Positions 19,196 to 29,187 of a DNA stretch of 64,000 nt are shown one piece after another. A model generated the notes under the pieces. The model was not told the DNA's origin, ran no database searches, and worked only from the letters and a program-made list of their open reading frames with translations. The translations under genes and the position numbers were made by a program. Location: contig NZ_JAJNMU010000020.1 of the NCBI RefSeq assembly GCF_022458865.1, positions 145,140 through 209,139 on the forward strand, written 5' to 3'. The stretch comes from Paenibacillus periandrae. GTDB taxonomy: Bacteria > Bacillota > Bacilli > Paenibacillales > NBRC-103111. Numbering within the stretch: the first letter of the stretch is position 1; the number at the start of each line of letters is the position of its first letter.

Positions 19196-19663
19196 TTGTC
19201 AGCTTCACGACTCTTGGCAAATTCTATAGCGGGGATGGAAAACCACATTCAGAAAGAGGCTCACTCGCAAGTTATCATGTCGACTGGTCGAGTAAGTAAG
19301 CGTACTTTCAAGATGGCCGATCAAATCTACCGAAACCGTGAGAACCGCGCGTACTGCAAGGAGCGTGGAATTCGGCTCAGCGGACCTCCGCTCGGACGAC
19401 CTTCAAAACAAGCAGACACGGCAGAGATGAAACGAATCGCCAAGCTGGATGCAGGCGAACGCAATGCGATCGAGGGCAAGTTTGGCGAAGGAAAACGAAA
19501 ATATGGACTAAATCGAATCCGGGCGCGACTCGAGCAAACGAGCGGGGCCGTCATCGCCCTGCAGTTCCTCGTGATGAACTTGGAACGCCGCTTGCGGCTT
19601 TTTTTCGTCTTCATTCTCAATGTGTTGCTGAATCGTACCGTCTACAGACTCTTTGCTCTGTAA
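19196..19663 (+). pseudogene. IS5-type DDE transposase, C-terminal fragment
   Basis: The last third of a DDE transposase of the IS5-like group common in Firmicutes: YRNRENRAYCKERGIRLSGP, then the Glu region RNAIEGKFGEGKRKYGLNRI, then ALQFLVMNLERRLR at the C-terminus. The N-terminal part with the first two catalytic Asp residues is absent, and no terminal repeats are recognisable. The called frame's first 40 or so residues are probably not transposase. Remnant only. Confidence 0.75.
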
Positions 19664-19687
19664 TGTTTCGTTCAGCAAGCCCTAATT

Positions 19688-19920
19688 ATGATGTGGAAAG
19701 TTCTTAAGAACGCAGCAGTTTTACTCGGTTTTTCTTATGCCTGCTCCGGTTGCCGAAGCAGGATTACAAGTTGTTTATTATGCGTCACCTACAGGCAGTG
19801 GAAGTACTTGTTCACTTGCAGCACCATGCTCCCTGACAGGAGCCAGGGACCGAAGAGGATCCATTACCCGCGGAAGCTTGCTCGCAACCACGCTGTTCCT
19901 TTATATGCGCAACGTAATTT
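19688..19920 (+). pseudogene. Secreted parallel beta-helix (pectate-lyase-like) protein, N-terminal fragment
   Basis: VVYYASPTGSGSTCSLAAPC followed by SLTGARD and, in modified form, ITRGSLLATTLFLY matches the start of right-handed beta-helix polysaccharide enzymes (pattern TYYVSPxGS...PxSLxxARDxVR...VYLRGGTY). A short hydrophobic stretch (VLKNAAVLLGF) precedes it in another frame. The gene stops at about 19920, just where base composition drops sharply to AT-rich DNA. Broken remnant. Confidence 0.5.
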
Positions 19921-20105
19921 AGAATCCTTGATCTATTTCTAGTGTGCTCCACTGAAACGTGGGAAATCATTCCAAAATTATATATTAATTTTTTACACCT
20001 CCATTTATATTTTAGAGTTTAATAGACTGCCTTTTTACTTTAATATCTAATTATTGAGACGCGTCAATACATAATAATTTTTTTGATATGAAAGGATGGA
20101 TACTT

Positions 20106-21377
20106 TTGAAAAAAGGAATTGCTGTTCTCGTAACTAGTTTATCGATTGTAAGCGTTTTAGCAGGGTGTGGTTCAAATAACGCTACAAATGAAGCTTCACA
20201 GAAACCTAGTACAACACCTGCAGAATCCAAAAATACAGCGGTAAATACAGCAAATACAAAAAAAGTTCAATTAACTTTATGGCATTATTATGAAAAAGAC
20301 ATACAAGATCATGTTAAAAAATTTAACGAGTCACAGAATGAAGTTGAAGTCGCACCAAAGTTTGTCCCATTTAGTGATTTTAAGAAGCAGTTGACCATAG
20401 GGTTGTCTGCAGGAAATCTTCCAGACTTAGTTTTGATGGATAACCCGGATGTAGCGGCTTTTGCGGCCATGGGCCTTTTGGAGGATATTACCGATAAAGT
20501 CTCAACGTGGGCTGATAAAGACCAGTTCTTTGAAGGACCGATGAAATCCGGTACATATCAGGGTAAAAACTATGCTTTACCTTTCGTAAGCAATTGCCTC
20601 GCTATGTTTTATAATACTGAGCTCTTAGATAAAGCGGGTGTTAAGCCGCCGCAAACTTGGGATGAATTAAAGACTACTGCAAAGCTGCTTACCAAAGATG
20701 GAGTTTCTGGTTTTGCTACTTCCCTTGCAAAAGGTGAAGAAGGTACATTTAATTTCTATCCCTGGTTGATGACTGCAGGTGGAGATCCAAACAAACTGGA
20801 TAGTGCAGAAGCAGTAAATGCAGTTAATTTGCTTTCCGGCTTGATAAAGGAAGGATCGATGAGTAGGGAAGTCATTAATGTGGGTATGTCTGATATTGAA
20901 AAACAATTCGCGGCAGGTAAGGTTGCCATGATGATTAATGGGCCTTGGCAGACTTCGTCTATCCAAAAAGATAACCCAAATCTTAAGTTTAATATAGCTT
21001 TAATCCCTAAAGGGCAAAAAGGCGGATCTGTTCTAGGCGGAGAAGATATTGGCATAGTAAAGGGTAAGAATGCAGATGCTGCATGGAAGTTCCTTTCATG
21101 GGCAGGCAGTGCAGATGCAATAAGGACATATACTAAGGCTTCCGGTGCTTTCCCTCCAAGAAAAGACGTTGCAGCTGACAAAACTTATACGGATGACCCT
21201 TCCCTCAAGGTTTGGATGGAACAGATGCAGTTTGCTATGCCTAGAGGACCTCATCCCAAATGGCCTGAGTTGTCAACAGCATTATCAGCTTCAGTTCAGG
21301 CAGTCGTTACAGGTACGAAATCAACTGAGAATGCGCTAAAAGAAGCACAAGCTACAGTGGATAAGTTGATGAAATAA
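20106..21377 (+). CDS. Sugar ABC transporter substrate-binding lipoprotein (MalE/UgpB-like)
   Basis: 423 residues. TTG 20106 is chosen: AAAGGATGG (20090-20098) stands before it and the product begins MKKGIAVLVTS with the lipobox LAGC. The fold is extracellular solute-binding family 1, with LTLWHYYEKDIQDHVKKFNE at the mature N-terminus and GGEDIGIVKGKNADAAWKFL in the C-lobe. It captures an oligosaccharide outside the cell for the two permeases downstream. Codon use and composition are strikingly AT-rich compared with genes before 19.9 kb. Confidence 0.93.
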   Translation: MKKGIAVLVTSLSIVSVLAGCGSNNATNEASQKPSTTPAESKNTAVNTANTKKVQLTLWHYYEKDIQDHVKKFNESQNEVEVAPKFVPFSDFKKQLTIGLSAGNLPDLVLMDNPDVAAFAAMGLLEDITDKVSTWADKDQFFEGPMKSGTYQGKNYALPFVSNCLAMFYNTELLDKAGVKPPQTWDELKTTAKLLTKDGVSGFATSLAKGEEGTFNFYPWLMTAGGDPNKLDSAEAVNAVNLLSGLIKEGSMSREVINVGMSDIEKQFAAGKVAMMINGPWQTSSIQKDNPNLKFNIALIPKGQKGGSVLGGEDIGIVKGKNADAAWKFLSWAGSADAIRTYTKASGAFPPRKDVAADKTYTDDPSLKVWMEQMQFAMPRGPHPKWPELSTALSASVQAVVTGTKSTENALKEAQATVDKLMK

Positions 21378-21404
21378 ATCAGAAGGAAAATTGAGCTGTA
21401 TTAT

Positions 21405-21440
21405 GAGAGTGTATGGTATGACTATATACTCTCTTTTATT
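21405..21440 (+). terminator. Attenuating hairpin between binding protein and permeases
   Basis: GAGAGTGTAT pairs with ATATACTCTC and is followed by TTTTATT. Such partial terminators commonly let the binding protein be made in excess of the permeases (general knowledge). Confidence 0.55.
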
Positions 21441-21460
21441 AATAAAAGGTGGTTAATCTT

Positions 21461-22360
21461 ATGAGAGTGATAAGTAAATTATTTCGAGGAGATAATATTG
21501 GTTTTATCTTTGTGTTACCTGCTACTATCTTTATGTTGGTATTTACTGGATACCCAATAATCAATAACATTGTCATGAGTTTTCAAGATGTCAATGTAAT
21601 GACAGTAAACCTACCTCATAAAGAATTTATAGGAATGGCCAATTACATTGGCCTTATAAAAGATTCAATTTTGAGAGTGTCACTTTTGAATACGTTATAT
21701 TATACAGTCGCTAGTATATGTATTCAGTTTATTTTTGGTTTTTTGCTAGCTCTATTTTTTTATAAAAATTTTGGACTTTCGAAAAATATCAGAGGTTTGA
21801 TCCTCATACCATGGATGATTCCTGCTACGATCACTGCACTTATATTTAAGTATATGTTCAGTGCTACAGGCGGAATTATAGATCAAATTCTAATGAACCT
21901 GCATATCACCAGCCAGCCTGTAGAATGGCTGACACACCCAACAAGTGCAATGTGGTCGTTAATAATTACAAACTCATGGATCGGTATTCCCTTTACAATG
22001 ATCATGCTTTTAACCGGTTTAACTACTATTCCTAACGAAATCTATGAAAGTACGGATATTGATGGAGCAAACTGGTGGAATAAGCTGATACATATTACTC
22101 TTCCGATGATAAAGCCAGCGATCGAAGCTGTCCTAATCTTGGGATTCATTGCAACATTTAAGGTGTTCGATTTAGTCTATGTTATGACAAAAGGAGGGCC
22201 TGTTGATTCAACAGAAACTCTCTCGACACTTTCCTACAGATTATCTTTTACAGAGTTTAATTTCAGCACAGGTGCTGCGGTTGCTAATATTCTTTTTGTG
22301 ATCTTATTTTTAGTCAGTTTGGGTTATTTAAAGCTGATCAAGGAAGACGAGGTAATGTAA
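21461..22360 (+). CDS. Sugar ABC transporter permease (MalF/UgpA-like)
   Basis: 299 residues with about six membrane helices. The coupling loop is seen as YESTDIDGANWWNKLIHITL, the EAA motif. ATG 21461 follows AAAGGTGG at 21445-21452; GTG 21449 is in frame but would lie on the ribosome site. It forms the importer channel with the gene that starts two bases after it. No ATPase gene lies nearby. Confidence 0.93.
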   Translation: MRVISKLFRGDNIGFIFVLPATIFMLVFTGYPIINNIVMSFQDVNVMTVNLPHKEFIGMANYIGLIKDSILRVSLLNTLYYTVASICIQFIFGFLLALFFYKNFGLSKNIRGLILIPWMIPATITALIFKYMFSATGGIIDQILMNLHITSQPVEWLTHPTSAMWSLIITNSWIGIPFTMIMLLTGLTTIPNEIYESTDIDGANWWNKLIHITLPMIKPAIEAVLILGFIATFKVFDLVYVMTKGGPVDSTETLSTLSYRLSFTEFNFSTGAAVANILFVILFLVSLGYLKLIKEDEVM

Positions 22361-22362
22361 GA

Positions 22363-23202
22363 ATGAATGAAATAAAAAGCAACAAGGAAAATACCATATT
22401 CAATATATCTGCAATTATCTTGTGTATCATTTTTCTTTTCCCTCTATATTGGATGATTAGTTCGTCTCTTAAGAACGAATTGGAAATATTTAAGACGCCT
22501 ATTTCCTATATTCCTCATGAAATAACATTCAATGCATATTCTGAACAAGTAAGAGATGATTACAACATTTTCAGAAACTTCTCAAACAGTATTATTATTT
22601 CTCTGAGTTCGACGCTAATATCAGTCGCTTTAAGCATTCCGGCAGCATATGCCTTAGCACGATTCAAATTCAAAGGAAGAAAGCTGTTCATTCTGTCCTT
22701 TTTAATTACCCAAATGCTGCCGACATCCCTCATACTGACTCCGCTATTTATCATTTTTAAAAGTTTGAATCTTTACAATACTTATATGGCACCTGCCATA
22801 GCTGATGCTACAATTGCAATACCTTTTTCTGTACTGATCCTGAGGACATATTTTATTACAATTCCTAAGGAATTGGACGATGCTTCAAGAATCGATGGCT
22901 GTAATTCGTTCACATCCTTCATAAGGATAATGGTTCCAATGGCCCTTCCAGGCGTAATTGTAAGTATTGTATTTTCTCTATTATTTGCATGGTCAGATTT
23001 GATTTTTGCATTAACATTCATTAATAACCAAGATATGTGGCCGGTGACTTCCGGAGTTTTTAATTTTATGCAGCGCTATGGAACCCAATGGAATAATGTT
23101 ATGGCTTTTGGTGTTGTTTCAGTAATACCTGTTATTCTCCTATTTGTTTTCTTGCAGAGATATATTATTAGTGGGTTGACTAACGGCGCTGTGAAGGGTT
23201 GA
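22363..23202 (+). CDS. Sugar ABC transporter permease (MalG/UgpE-like)
   Basis: 279 residues with about six membrane helices. The EAA loop reads LDDASRIDGCNSFTSFIRIM and the protein ends in the usual FLQRYIISGLTNGAVKG. Its ATG lies two bases after the stop of the first permease, indicating translational coupling. A terminator follows directly. Confidence 0.93.
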   Translation: MNEIKSNKENTIFNISAIILCIIFLFPLYWMISSSLKNELEIFKTPISYIPHEITFNAYSEQVRDDYNIFRNFSNSIIISLSSTLISVALSIPAAYALARFKFKGRKLFILSFLITQMLPTSLILTPLFIIFKSLNLYNTYMAPAIADATIAIPFSVLILRTYFITIPKELDDASRIDGCNSFTSFIRIMVPMALPGVIVSIVFSLLFAWSDLIFALTFINNQDMWPVTSGVFNFMQRYGTQWNNVMAFGVVSVIPVILLFVFLQRYIISGLTNGAVKG

Positions 23203-23215
23203 TGATATCGTGATG

Positions 23216-23252
23216 GATGATTTCTGTACTACACAGGGGTCATCTTTTTTAT
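23216..23252 (+). terminator. Terminator after the permease pair
   Basis: GATGA...CTGT pairs with ACAG...TCATC and is followed by six T. Confidence 0.6.
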
Positions 23253-23399
23253 TCTCTATTCGTAAGTAAACGATTATTGTAATCGAGTAAAAATTTCTTA
23301 AAAATTTACACCTGTATTAAATTATTTGAGTAGTACAAGGAAATATCCACATTTATAATGAAAGTGCTTACAAAATTAAATTAATAGGAGGTAAAAATT

Positions 23400-25388
23400 A
23401 TGAAGACCGCTAGAAGAGTTACTTTACTATCGTTTGTTTTAATGTCATTGTTAGTATGCCTTGTTACCAGTACGTATGCTTTTGGTCCGGTAACAGTATT
23501 TTCTAGCACATCGACAAAAAGTGCAAGTTATGCTCGTGCTCTAATGCTCCAGTACAGTGGTGCTAACAATGGAAAGATGTATGCAACGCATGAAGTATGG
23601 ACGGAGAATCAAACTCCACATCCAGCCGGACCAGCTTTTCCGATTTATGAAAGCACAAATGGAGGACAAACATGGAGCAAAATTGCAGATGTTGCCGACG
23701 TACATTCAGGTGAGGGGCTAAGGGAACAGGGATTTCTATTCGAACTTCCGCAGCAGGTAGGAAATATGCCGGCAGGAACTATGCTACTAGCTGTCAATGC
23801 ATTTCCAGCTGAAGAGCTAATACATAATATTGAGCTCTATAAAAGCAATGATCTAGGCAGAAGTTGGACTTATGTATCTACTATAGCAACAGGGGGGGCA
23901 TATGGAGGAGGTATGAATTGGCAAAGTCAGGGAATATGGGAGCCCTTCCTGTTAGTTGCAAACAATAAGCTTATTTGCTATTATGCGGATGAACAGGATC
24001 CTAATAATAACCAAATGGTAGTCCATAGGACCTCAGCAAATGGGATCGATTGGAGCAATACGAAAGCAGATGTAGCACTGGGTGAATTAAGGCCAGGTAT
24101 GCCTACTGTTACAAAAATGGGCAATGGAAAGTATATGCTTGTTTATGAAATGGTTAATTTTCAAGAAGATCAAATTCACTATAAAATATCCTCGGATCCC
24201 GAGAATTGGGGAAACGCTTCAGATCCAGGAATTAAGGTGAATTATTATCAGGGGCAAACTCCGGGCTCACAACCATATGTAACTTGGGTTCCTGGTGGAA
24301 GTCCAAATGGAACTGTTATTATTTCTGGCGGACGTTCTGATAAAATATTCTTAAATTATAATTATGGTCAGGGTCATTGGACGGTTCAAGACTGTGTTAT
24401 TCCTACAGGATACAGTAGAGCTTTAATTCCTATGGGAGACTCAACAATAGGTATCATTGCTTCAGTTAAGAATTCTTCAGGTAAAAGTGATGTTAAATTT
24501 GGGACCACTGACATTCTTGCCTCCAACAACATGTATAATGGAAATCTTTTTATGTTGGTCAATAAAAATGGAAAATCAATGGATTTGATAGCTGGAAACC
24601 AAGCGGAAGGCGCGATTGTTAACCAATGGTCATATGACTATAATGGATCCAATCAGAGATGGTCTATTATTCCCACAGGAGACGGACATTTTAGGATTGT
24701 TAATGTAGTAAGCGGCAAAAGTGCTACCATTCAAGGGAATTCGCTTACAAACGGAGCTCAGCTTGTTAGTTCTTCTTATCAAGAAGGAAATACATCTCAG
24801 CAATGGGACCTTGTCGATGCTGGGAATGGATGGTTTAAGATTGTTAATGTGAGAAGCGGTAAATTCCTTGATGTGGATCAAAATTCTATAGTGGACAATG
24901 CCAAAATGCAACAGTGGGATTGGACAGGTGTAAACGGTCAGTATTGGAGACTACAACCCCAAGGTGATTATTATTTACAGGCGAAACACAGCGGTAAATA
25001 TTTAAATGGCGGTGGTGCTGGTACTGCGAATGATACTCCGGTAATTCAATGGTCTTTTGAGACTAGTAATTGGTTCAAATGGCGTTTCGAAAGCGTTGAA
25101 GACGGGTGGTACAAGGTAACCTACTTGAATGCTCCTTCTAAGGTAATCGATGTGGCTGATGTCTCAATGGACGCAGGTCATAGAACCCATCTGTGGGATT
25201 ACCTAAACGGAGACAACCAAAAAGTAAGACTTGTTCCACAGCAAGATGGAAGCTTCAAGATGTACTTTAAGCATTCGGGAATGGCATGGGATATTGAAGG
25301 GGTTTCTTTGAATAATTCAGCTAAATTAACTCAGTATACCGAAGCGAGCGGCGATAACCAAAGATTCTATTTGGAGAAAATCAACTAA
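23400..25388 (+). CDS. Secreted beta-propeller glycosidase (sialidase/GH93-like) with ricin-type lectin domains
   Basis: 662 residues with a signal peptide (LLSFVLMSLLVCLVTSTYAF). Residues 25-380 form a sialidase-type propeller with Asp-box motifs (STNGGQTWSKI, SNDLGRSWTYV). The stretches GIWEPFLLVANNKLICYYAD and ELRPGMPTVTKMGNGKYML resemble exo-arabinanases of family GH93 more than true sialidases. From about residue 385 to the end there are ricin-type beta-trefoil lectin repeats with QW motifs (NQRWSI, SQQWDL, GQYWRL, NQRFYL). It probably trims a polysaccharide outside the cell to feed the upstream transporter; substrate assignment is inference. AGGAGG (23386-23391) precedes ATG 23400. Confidence 0.8.
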   Translation: MKTARRVTLLSFVLMSLLVCLVTSTYAFGPVTVFSSTSTKSASYARALMLQYSGANNGKMYATHEVWTENQTPHPAGPAFPIYESTNGGQTWSKIADVADVHSGEGLREQGFLFELPQQVGNMPAGTMLLAVNAFPAEELIHNIELYKSNDLGRSWTYVSTIATGGAYGGGMNWQSQGIWEPFLLVANNKLICYYADEQDPNNNQMVVHRTSANGIDWSNTKADVALGELRPGMPTVTKMGNGKYMLVYEMVNFQEDQIHYKISSDPENWGNASDPGIKVNYYQGQTPGSQPYVTWVPGGSPNGTVIISGGRSDKIFLNYNYGQGHWTVQDCVIPTGYSRALIPMGDSTIGIIASVKNSSGKSDVKFGTTDILASNNMYNGNLFMLVNKNGKSMDLIAGNQAEGAIVNQWSYDYNGSNQRWSIIPTGDGHFRIVNVVSGKSATIQGNSLTNGAQLVSSSYQEGNTSQQWDLVDAGNGWFKIVNVRSGKFLDVDQNSIVDNAKMQQWDWTGVNGQYWRLQPQGDYYLQAKHSGKYLNGGGAGTANDTPVIQWSFETSNWFKWRFESVEDGWYKVTYLNAPSKVIDVADVSMDAGHRTHLWDYLNGDNQKVRLVPQQDGSFKMYFKHSGMAWDIEGVSLNNSAKLTQYTEASGDNQRFYLEKIN

Positions 25389-25405
25389 AGGCTTACCTCG
25401 ACGAA

Positions 25406-25452
25406 GATAAGGGACTATGTGCATAACTCTATTATGTACATAGTCTTATTTA
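25406..25452 (+). terminator. Long hairpin after the secreted enzyme
   Basis: ATAAGGGACTATGTGCATAA pairs almost fully with TTATGTACATAGTCTTAT; the T tail is short. It is a likely terminator or RNA-stabilising hairpin before the kinase gene. Confidence 0.55.
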
Positions 25453-25483
25453 AGAAAATATACGTAAAAACTGGGTGCAATGT

Positions 25484-27373
25484 ATGGATACGGAGTCTAA
25501 AAAAGTAACTAAGTTATTTGGAATATTTATGAATAGGGGATTGTTTAAGTCAACCAATCACAAAATGAGTTTAAAAGTCAGACTCATTTTTTCTTTTCTT
25601 TTTGCGGCTATAATTCCTTTAATGCTTGTACAATTTGTCTTCTATTTGAACACGACACTAACCATGCAGAATAATGTGGATGATCTGTTGAAGATTAATC
25701 TGCTGCAGACTGCTAAAAATGTAGACATGACAATTGAATCATATAATGATTTATTACTACAAATATTATCAGATAACGAAATTGTTGAACTGACGAAAAA
25801 GTTGAACAAGGGTTCCGCTGATGAACAAGTTTCCGCTTTTGGAACGCTTCGGGAAAAGCTTGGTACTTTGGCCAATTCAAAAGAAGGAATATCGGGTATC
25901 TCGATCTTATGTCCAAATGGACTGGTTGTTAGCTATGACAAAGTTACAGGTTTGGCGACTCAGCACTTTTGGATTAAATATAATGACATAACAAAAACGG
26001 ATTTTTACTTGGAAGCAGAAAAAACAGACCACACAGTACTGATTCCAACCTCATTTGCAGATCAGTACGAAGATAAGGCACTTTATTTATTTCATATGGC
26101 AAAAAGAATGTTTGATATAGAAAGACTAGATAAAACTACTCTTGGTGTCATTGTTATAAGTTTAAAAGAACAGCTTTTATCGGATGCGTTCAATGGGGTC
26201 TACGGTACCCTAGAAAATGTTAAACAGAAAAATGGGTTCAATTTTATAGTCGATCAAAATCAAAAGATCATTTCTTTCCCTGAAAAGGCTTACATTGGTG
26301 GGCATGAAGAAGAATTTCTAACAGGAAATTCAATGAGCTTTACAAGGGATATGGGTATGTTAAACGGTTGGATTAAGGATTTAAGTCAGAAGCCTGTTTT
26401 GATTAATAAGTATGAAGATAGGAATCTAGGGTGGACCTTCATAAATATTACAGATAAGGATAGGATGTTTTCTGAAGTTTACTCACTTCAACGGATTTTT
26501 AACTTAATTGGTTTAGCTGCAATACTTATTTCAATTACTTTGGTTATTTATTTTTCAGGAAGATTTTCAAAGTCTGTAAGGAAAATCGTACAAGCCATGA
26601 CAACAGCCAAAAGCGGGGAACTAAATGTACATGTTGATCTTAATACCAAGGATGAAATATCTATTATTGCAAAAACTTTTAATAGTATGATGGTGCAGAT
26701 AAATAAATTGATCGAAGATGTAAAGCGAGCGGCTAAAAATCAAAAAGACGCCGAAATAAAGGCGCTTGAAGCTCAAATAAATCCACATTTTCTGTATAAC
26801 ACATTAGATACTATAAACTGGGTAGCAATAGAAAATGAGCAATATAAAATAAGTAATATGCTTAAGAATCTTGCGCAGATCTTGAGGTATAGCATCAATC
26901 AAAGCAATGAAATTGTCACTTTTAAACAAGAAGTTGAATGGCTAAGACAATACATCTATCTGCAGCAGATACGCTTCGACTATTCCTTCCATTGTGAAGT
27001 GGAAATTGATGAAAATGTGCTGGGTTGTAAAATCCATAAACTATTAATACAACCGCTTATTGAGAATGCGATTATTCACGGACTTGACGGATACAGCTCT
27101 GGGGGATTAATTAACGTAAGCGCAAAAATATGTGAAGTTAATAATATCGTAATATCAATTAAAGATAATGGAAGAGGAATAGCTGAGTCAAAACTTGCAG
27201 ATCTTTTAATAGAAGATGGGAATGAATCAATTAGTACTGGTAGAGGTTTTGGTGTGAAAAACGTATTTAATCGATTGAGACTTTATTATGGTGAAGAATG
27301 CAAATGGAATATTATAAGTGAACCGGGTCAGGGAACAGAAATAGTAATAAAAATACCTAGACACCTTGAATAG
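25484..27373 (+). CDS. Sensor histidine kinase, YesM-type
   Basis: 629 residues. An N-terminal membrane helix (LIFSFLFAAIIPLMLVQFVF) and a second near residue 345 (LIGLAAILISITLVIYFSG) bracket an extracellular sensor domain. HAMP, the His_kinase domain with phospho-acceptor QINPHFLYNTLDTINW, and a GHKL ATPase (LIENAIIHG, IKDNGRGI, GRGFGVKNV) follow. It signals to the response regulator 17 bases downstream. ATG 25484 has only a weak ribosome site; GTG 25475 and ATG 25529 are alternatives. Placed with a sugar transporter, it probably senses the oligosaccharide and switches the island on. Confidence 0.92.
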   Translation: MDTESKKVTKLFGIFMNRGLFKSTNHKMSLKVRLIFSFLFAAIIPLMLVQFVFYLNTTLTMQNNVDDLLKINLLQTAKNVDMTIESYNDLLLQILSDNEIVELTKKLNKGSADEQVSAFGTLREKLGTLANSKEGISGISILCPNGLVVSYDKVTGLATQHFWIKYNDITKTDFYLEAEKTDHTVLIPTSFADQYEDKALYLFHMAKRMFDIERLDKTTLGVIVISLKEQLLSDAFNGVYGTLENVKQKNGFNFIVDQNQKIISFPEKAYIGGHEEEFLTGNSMSFTRDMGMLNGWIKDLSQKPVLINKYEDRNLGWTFINITDKDRMFSEVYSLQRIFNLIGLAAILISITLVIYFSGRFSKSVRKIVQAMTTAKSGELNVHVDLNTKDEISIIAKTFNSMMVQINKLIEDVKRAAKNQKDAEIKALEAQINPHFLYNTLDTINWVAIENEQYKISNMLKNLAQILRYSINQSNEIVTFKQEVEWLRQYIYLQQIRFDYSFHCEVEIDENVLGCKIHKLLIQPLIENAIIHGLDGYSSGGLINVSAKICEVNNIVISIKDNGRGIAESKLADLLIEDGNESISTGRGFGVKNVFNRLRLYYGEECKWNIISEPGQGTEIVIKIPRHLE

Positions 27374-27390
27374 ATGATAAGGAGAGATTT

Positions 27391-28938
27391 ATGAAAATAG
27401 TTGTGGTTGAGGACGAAATAAGGACCCGTAAAGGGATTGTTCAATTAATTAACCAAATAAGCACAGATTATCAGATTGTGGGGGAGGCAAGCAACGGGAT
27501 TGAAGGAGAAAAAATAGTTGTGGAGAAAAAACCCGACCTCATCATTACTGACATCAAAATGCATGATATGAGTGGATTGGACATGTTGGATAGCCTAAAA
27601 AGGTATAATTTGAAGCATAAGGCAATTATATTAAGTGGGTATTCGGAATTTGAGTATGCAAAAAAAGCTATAAAAGTTGGTGTTTATGAATATTTGCTTA
27701 AGCCTTTTACTGTAGATGACCTTCAAAGAGTATTAAATGACATAGAAAAACTAATCAAGCTGGAAAAGTCACTTGAAGAAAGTAAAACATCAGAGTCTGT
27801 TTCTTTAGATTTTATTCTAAATAGCATATTTCTAGGAAGCGATCTTGACATTACAGGATTAGCTGGAAAAATGAAAACGGAATACGATCTGGATATAACA
27901 AAAAACTTTTGTGTTGGAGTCGTTTATCTGGATCGTTATAACGAAAATGCTTCAAAGAAAGTAATAGGATTGGTTGAAGAATATTTGAGAACGCATTTAG
28001 CAAAACAACATTATTTATATAAAATCAGTGTTGAAAATACTTATGTAATTATTTTACCTGATAATAGAAAAATAGATGATTTTAAAAGAGTCATACAGAA
28101 TCAATTGCTTAAAGAAATCTATCAACCGCAGTCTGTAAACACGATCTTTGGATTTATTAAATGTGAGAATATCAACAACTTTACAAACAGTCTTTCTACT
28201 TTAAAGAGAGAGTTACAATGGTCAATTGTACTTGGGGAAGATGTGCTGATCGACCATGATAAAATTAAACAGATCGTTACCAAGATAGTCAAATATCCTA
28301 TTGTGATAGAACGCAGGATGATATTGGCTGTCCACTCATTGGATTTAGAAAAGATAGAAGCCTGTTGTTATGAGTTCCTGAAATGCTGGAGAAAAGACTT
28401 GTATCAACCGGATGATGTCATAAATGCATTTGTACAGTTTTCTTCTGCTATGATTAATACTGCAAAGAAAGTAAGCAGTGAATGGGAAAACAGCTTGAGT
28501 CTGAAAGAAACATATCAAAGAATGATAAATTCATTTACGTGGAAGGAATTAAGCGGTTCACTTATAGATTTGGTAGCAATAATGTCTTTATCAATCAAAA
28601 CTCATAACAATGATTACAGTCTGGTTATAAAGAAAGCCCTAAACATTATTGATTTGCATCTGCATGAGAGAATAACACAAGTGGAAGTCGCAGATAAACT
28701 TAATGTGACCCCGGAATACTTGAGTATGCTTTTTGCAAAAGAGGTGGGGAGAAATTTCAATACTTACATAAAGGAGATAAAGATCAATAAGGCCAAGGAG
28801 TTATTGCTGAAAGGAGATATGAATACATTCACAATTTCCCAAAAGTTAGGGTTTACTGACTCCAAATACTTCTATAAGGTGTTCAAAGAAGTTACAGGTT
28901 TATCTACAAGTGATTATATTAAAATAAATAGAAATTAA
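27391..28938 (+). CDS. Response regulator, YesN-type (receiver plus AraC DNA-binding domain)
   Basis: 515 residues. The receiver domain has the acidic pair VVEDE, the phospho-acceptor Asp in DLIITDIKMHDMSG and the conserved Lys in YLLKPF. The last 100 residues are an AraC-type double helix-turn-helix (ITQVEVADKLNVTPEYLSML; FTISQKLGFTDSKYFYKVFK). AAGGAGAG precedes ATG 27391. Partner of the kinase just upstream; likely activator of the island's transporter and enzyme genes. Confidence 0.93.
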   Translation: MKIVVVEDEIRTRKGIVQLINQISTDYQIVGEASNGIEGEKIVVEKKPDLIITDIKMHDMSGLDMLDSLKRYNLKHKAIILSGYSEFEYAKKAIKVGVYEYLLKPFTVDDLQRVLNDIEKLIKLEKSLEESKTSESVSLDFILNSIFLGSDLDITGLAGKMKTEYDLDITKNFCVGVVYLDRYNENASKKVIGLVEEYLRTHLAKQHYLYKISVENTYVIILPDNRKIDDFKRVIQNQLLKEIYQPQSVNTIFGFIKCENINNFTNSLSTLKRELQWSIVLGEDVLIDHDKIKQIVTKIVKYPIVIERRMILAVHSLDLEKIEACCYEFLKCWRKDLYQPDDVINAFVQFSSAMINTAKKVSSEWENSLSLKETYQRMINSFTWKELSGSLIDLVAIMSLSIKTHNNDYSLVIKKALNIIDLHLHERITQVEVADKLNVTPEYLSMLFAKEVGRNFNTYIKEIKINKAKELLLKGDMNTFTISQKLGFTDSKYFYKVFKEVTGLSTSDYIKINRN

Positions 28939-29187
28939 TTTGTTTAGTCTATTGGCAATGACCGATGATTTACATTAGATCCTGGGGACATTTTGAAGAC
29001 GAAATTCAGAAGAAAGCTGCATATCGCTGCCGCGCAGAGCATGAAGGTGTTTTTAAAGAATGCAGTAACAGCAAGGGATCGCGGGTTGTAGCATGAAGTA
29101 CCGTCACGTAGCGGGATATAATCCCGAATACGGTCCATGTGGAGTGCTGAGCGTTGCAAGTGAGGGAGTAATAGAATAGAGCCACAT
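28939..29187. other. Intergenic DNA without a supported gene
   Basis: No known domain is recognised in any frame. Base composition rises here from the AT-rich island to mixed sequence, so the island's right border probably lies near 28.95 kb. Confidence 0.4.

Noticed and set aside
23400..25388. True sialidase (GH33)
   Set aside because: Asp boxes are shared by several families; the EPFLLV and RPGMPT segments fit GH93-like enzymes better, and no Arg-triad FRIP motif is seen at the N-terminus.
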